Below are positions 6,891 through 8,378 of a stretch of 8,378 nucleotides of DNA, piece after piece; positions within the stretch are counted from its first letter, which is position 1; each line of letters begins with the position of its first letter. Where the stretch lies: positions 1 to 8,378 of the forward strand of contig JAHXIM010000275.1 in NCBI GenBank assembly GCA_025655635.1, written 5' to 3'. The notes under the pieces were generated by a model. The model did no database searches, was not told where the DNA came from, and worked only from the letters and a program-made list of their open reading frames with translations. The stretch comes from a gamma proteobacterium symbiont of Lucinoma myriamae. Lineage in GTDB: Bacteria > Pseudomonadota > Gammaproteobacteria > GRL18. Position numbers and translations under genes: made by a program.

Positions 6891-7595
6891 GTGGATAAAG
6901 AGCTAGTGAATAAAGTCGAGCACCCTCGCGCCATTAAAAGTTTCGTTGTTCGTTCCGGTCGGATGACTCCCGGTCAGGAAAAAGCCTATGAGCAACAATG
7001 GATGCATTATGGTATTGATGCTGATGAGCAGGTGCTTGATTTTGAGCTATTGTTTGCCCGACAGGCGCCTGTTATTTTAGAAGTTGGTTTTGGCATGGGG
7101 GATTCTCTGCTGGAAATGGCTGCCCGTCATCCGGAAAATAATTATCTGGGTATTGAAGTCCATAAGCCGGGTGTTGGCCGGGTGCTTGCTAACATTAGTG
7201 AGCAGTCACTTACTAATCTTAAAGTGATGAAATTTGATGCCGTTGAGGTATTAAAAAAACAAGTCAAAGATAATAGCCTGAGTGCAGTCTATCTGTTTTT
7301 TCCTGATCCCTGGCATAAAACCCGTCATCAAAAACGGCGTATTGTGCAGGATGATTTTATTCAACTGATTAGAAAAAAATTAATACCTCATGGACAATTT
7401 CATATGGCAACAGATTGGGAGCATTATGCCCGCCAGATGCTCAGGACGATGAAAAAAGCGCCGGGTTTTAGTAATTGTGCTGCCGATGGTGAATATATTC
7501 CCCGGCCAGAACACCGGCCCGTTACTAAATTTGAGCGACGTGGTGAACGCCTGGGACATGGCGTCTGGGATATTTTGTTTGAGAAAATAAGCTGA
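6891..7595 (+). CDS. trmB: tRNA (guanine-N7-)-methyltransferase TrmB
   Basis: TrmB methylates N7 of G46 in the tRNA variable loop using S-adenosylmethionine. The 234 residues compare with 239 in E. coli. Motifs seen in order: the N-terminal SFVVRSGRMTPGQ (17-29), the SAM-binding LEVGFGMG (63-70), GIEVHKPGVG (87-96), the signature FPDPWHKTRHQKRR (137-150), TDWEHYA (174-180) and the tRNA-contacting TKFERRGERLGHGVWD (212-227). The start is GTG at 6891-6893; a GAG in the sequence TAGAGCC about five bases upstream is the likely ribosome site, and no ATG precedes the conserved N-terminal motif. It is probably the last gene of the thiS-thiG-trmB transcript; I see no terminator with a U-tract after it. 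Confidence 0.96.
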   Translation: MDKELVNKVEHPRAIKSFVVRSGRMTPGQEKAYEQQWMHYGIDADEQVLDFELLFARQAPVILEVGFGMGDSLLEMAARHPENNYLGIEVHKPGVGRVLANISEQSLTNLKVMKFDAVEVLKKQVKDNSLSAVYLFFPDPWHKTRHQKRRIVQDDFIQLIRKKLIPHGQFHMATDWEHYARQMLRTMKKAPGFSNCAADGEYIPRPEHRPVTKFERRGERLGHGVWDILFEKIS

Positions 7596-7623
7596 TACCC
7601 TGACACATTAATTTTGACTGTTC

Positions 7624-7659
7624 TATTTGTAGGGATGAATTCATTCACCTTTACAAATA
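7624..7659. repeat. REP-like imperfect palindrome with ATGAATTCAT core
   Basis: TATTTGTA (7624-7631) and TACAAATA (7652-7659) are exact reverse complements. The centre ATGAATTCAT (7635-7644) is itself a perfect palindrome. Between them, GGG (7632-7634) can pair with C7646, C7648 and C7649 if T7645, A7647 and T7650-T7651 bulge. The 36-base element lies in the 105-base gap between trmB and the CbiM-like gene. Its shape resembles small dispersed intergenic palindromes (REP-like or MITE-like). It could also be an operator. It has no U-tract, so it is not a typical terminator. Confidence 0.55.
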
Positions 7660-7700
7660 ACTCCAACGTATTATTAACAGTGCTATTTGGAAATATTCCT

Positions 7701-8345
7701 ATGAATCTGACCATTGAACTGATACCGCAAGCATGGCTTTATATTGCTTACCTTTTGTTATTACCTGTTTTATACCTTATTTATTCCACCTTTCCAGGGG
7801 AGTGGTTTAAAAAAAATTATAATATCTTTTTTGCTATAGGCCTGTTTTTAATGGTGATGTGGTATATGAAGGCAGGGGTCCATGCCGGCATGGTATACCA
7901 CTATTTAGGCGCAACACTATTGACGCTGATGTTTGGCTGGCAACTGGCTATTGTGGGGATCATGATACAAGTGTTGATTCTGGTCATGATGGGCATACTG
8001 GAATGGCAGACTTTTGCTGTTAATGTCTTTTTAATGGGCGTGATCCCGGTGATCATCACCTCATTTATACTCTTTCTTGTTGAACGTATAGAAAATAATC
8101 ATTTTATTATCTATTTCTTTGCCGGTGCTTTTATTAATGCGGCTGTGACGGTGGCTGTCAGTGTTTATCTGACTTCCATGTTGATGGTGATAGGTGATGC
8201 CTATAGTTATAATTATATTACTTATGAATATACCCCCTACATCTTTCTTATGATTTATCCTGAAGCCTTTTTAACCGGGCTGGTGATGATTATAATGATT
8301 GTCAATTTTCCGCAATGGGTACGTTCATTTGATGATAATAAATAG
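7701..8345 (+). CDS. CbiM-like energy-coupling-factor permease family membrane protein
   Basis: This 214-residue, very hydrophobic protein has about six predicted membrane segments (roughly 10-28, 41-57, 70-98, 104-127, 135-164 and 179-203). It appears to belong to the CbiM-like family (COG3235 type). CbiM proteins are membrane components of metal (Co/Ni) transporters, but this branch is poorly characterised and its substrate is unknown. Suggestive features are the GVHAGMVYHYLGATLLTLMFG segment (59-79), with His61 and His67 as possible metal ligands, and YPEAFLTGLVMI (186-197). The MHIPDG start of classic CbiM is absent. The frame is open from a TTG at 7614, but ATG 7701 is chosen because the upstream part covers the palindrome and looks non-coding; a weak GGA lies nine bases ahead. 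No ECF ATPase is in the window. The family call is by recalled motif similarity. Confidence 0.65.
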   Translation: MNLTIELIPQAWLYIAYLLLLPVLYLIYSTFPGEWFKKNYNIFFAIGLFLMVMWYMKAGVHAGMVYHYLGATLLTLMFGWQLAIVGIMIQVLILVMMGILEWQTFAVNVFLMGVIPVIITSFILFLVERIENNHFIIYFFAGAFINAAVTVAVSVYLTSMLMVIGDAYSYNYITYEYTPYIFLMIYPEAFLTGLVMIIMIVNFPQWVRSFDDNK

Positions 8346-8378
8346 TCAGCCCTGAAAAACATATTATCTATTTGAAAT

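Noticed and set aside
7614..7700. Longer CbiM-like protein starting at TTG 7614 or ATG 7635
   Set aside because: This stretch covers an imperfect palindrome, encodes a polar Asn/Thr-rich segment unlike the family, and lacks a well-spaced ribosome site.

Overview
The window reads as chromosomal core DNA from a gammaproteobacterium of moderately low GC content. The evidence is the gene set and order: an asmA-mutY-yggX run on the minus strand, and a thiS-thiG-trmB run on the plus strand. All products resemble gammaproteobacterial families. The genus cannot be fixed from the sequence, and I see no transposase, integrase, phage gene, CRISPR array, tRNA or rRNA.

Minus-strand block (bases 70-5629, read right to left). 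A COG1022-type long-chain acyl-CoA synthetase comes first (3815-5629). It is followed, after a 121-base gap with a plausible promoter, by a 716-residue AsmA-family envelope protein (1543-3693). A strong, nearly symmetrical intrinsic terminator follows at 1493-1522. Then come the adenine DNA glycosylase MutY (382 to about 1455) and the small Fe(II)-trafficking protein YggX (70-342). mutY and yggX are 39 bases apart and probably co-transcribed. MutY carries a 4Fe-4S cluster, and YggX is linked to iron handling and Fe-S protection, so the pair fits oxidative-damage defence.

Plus-strand block (5774-8345). thiS (TTG start), thiG and trmB form a compact thiazole-synthesis plus tRNA-methylation run. 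A small imperfect palindrome follows, and then a 214-residue membrane protein resembling the CbiM-like energy-coupling-factor permease family. The thiS and acyl-CoA synthetase genes diverge from a shared AT-rich region of 144 bases.

The most notable feature is the 5' end of mutY. The first in-frame ATG lies at 1327-1329, inside the conserved catalytic helix and just after the catalytic glutamate, so it cannot be the true start. The conserved N-terminus is present upstream in the same frame. The plus strand has no CA dinucleotide between 1408 and 1554, so the minus strand has no ATG, GTG, TTG or CTG in any frame there. MutY therefore probably starts on a rare AUU or AUC codon. I found no convincing new multi-gene system; the window is otherwise ordinary housekeeping DNA.
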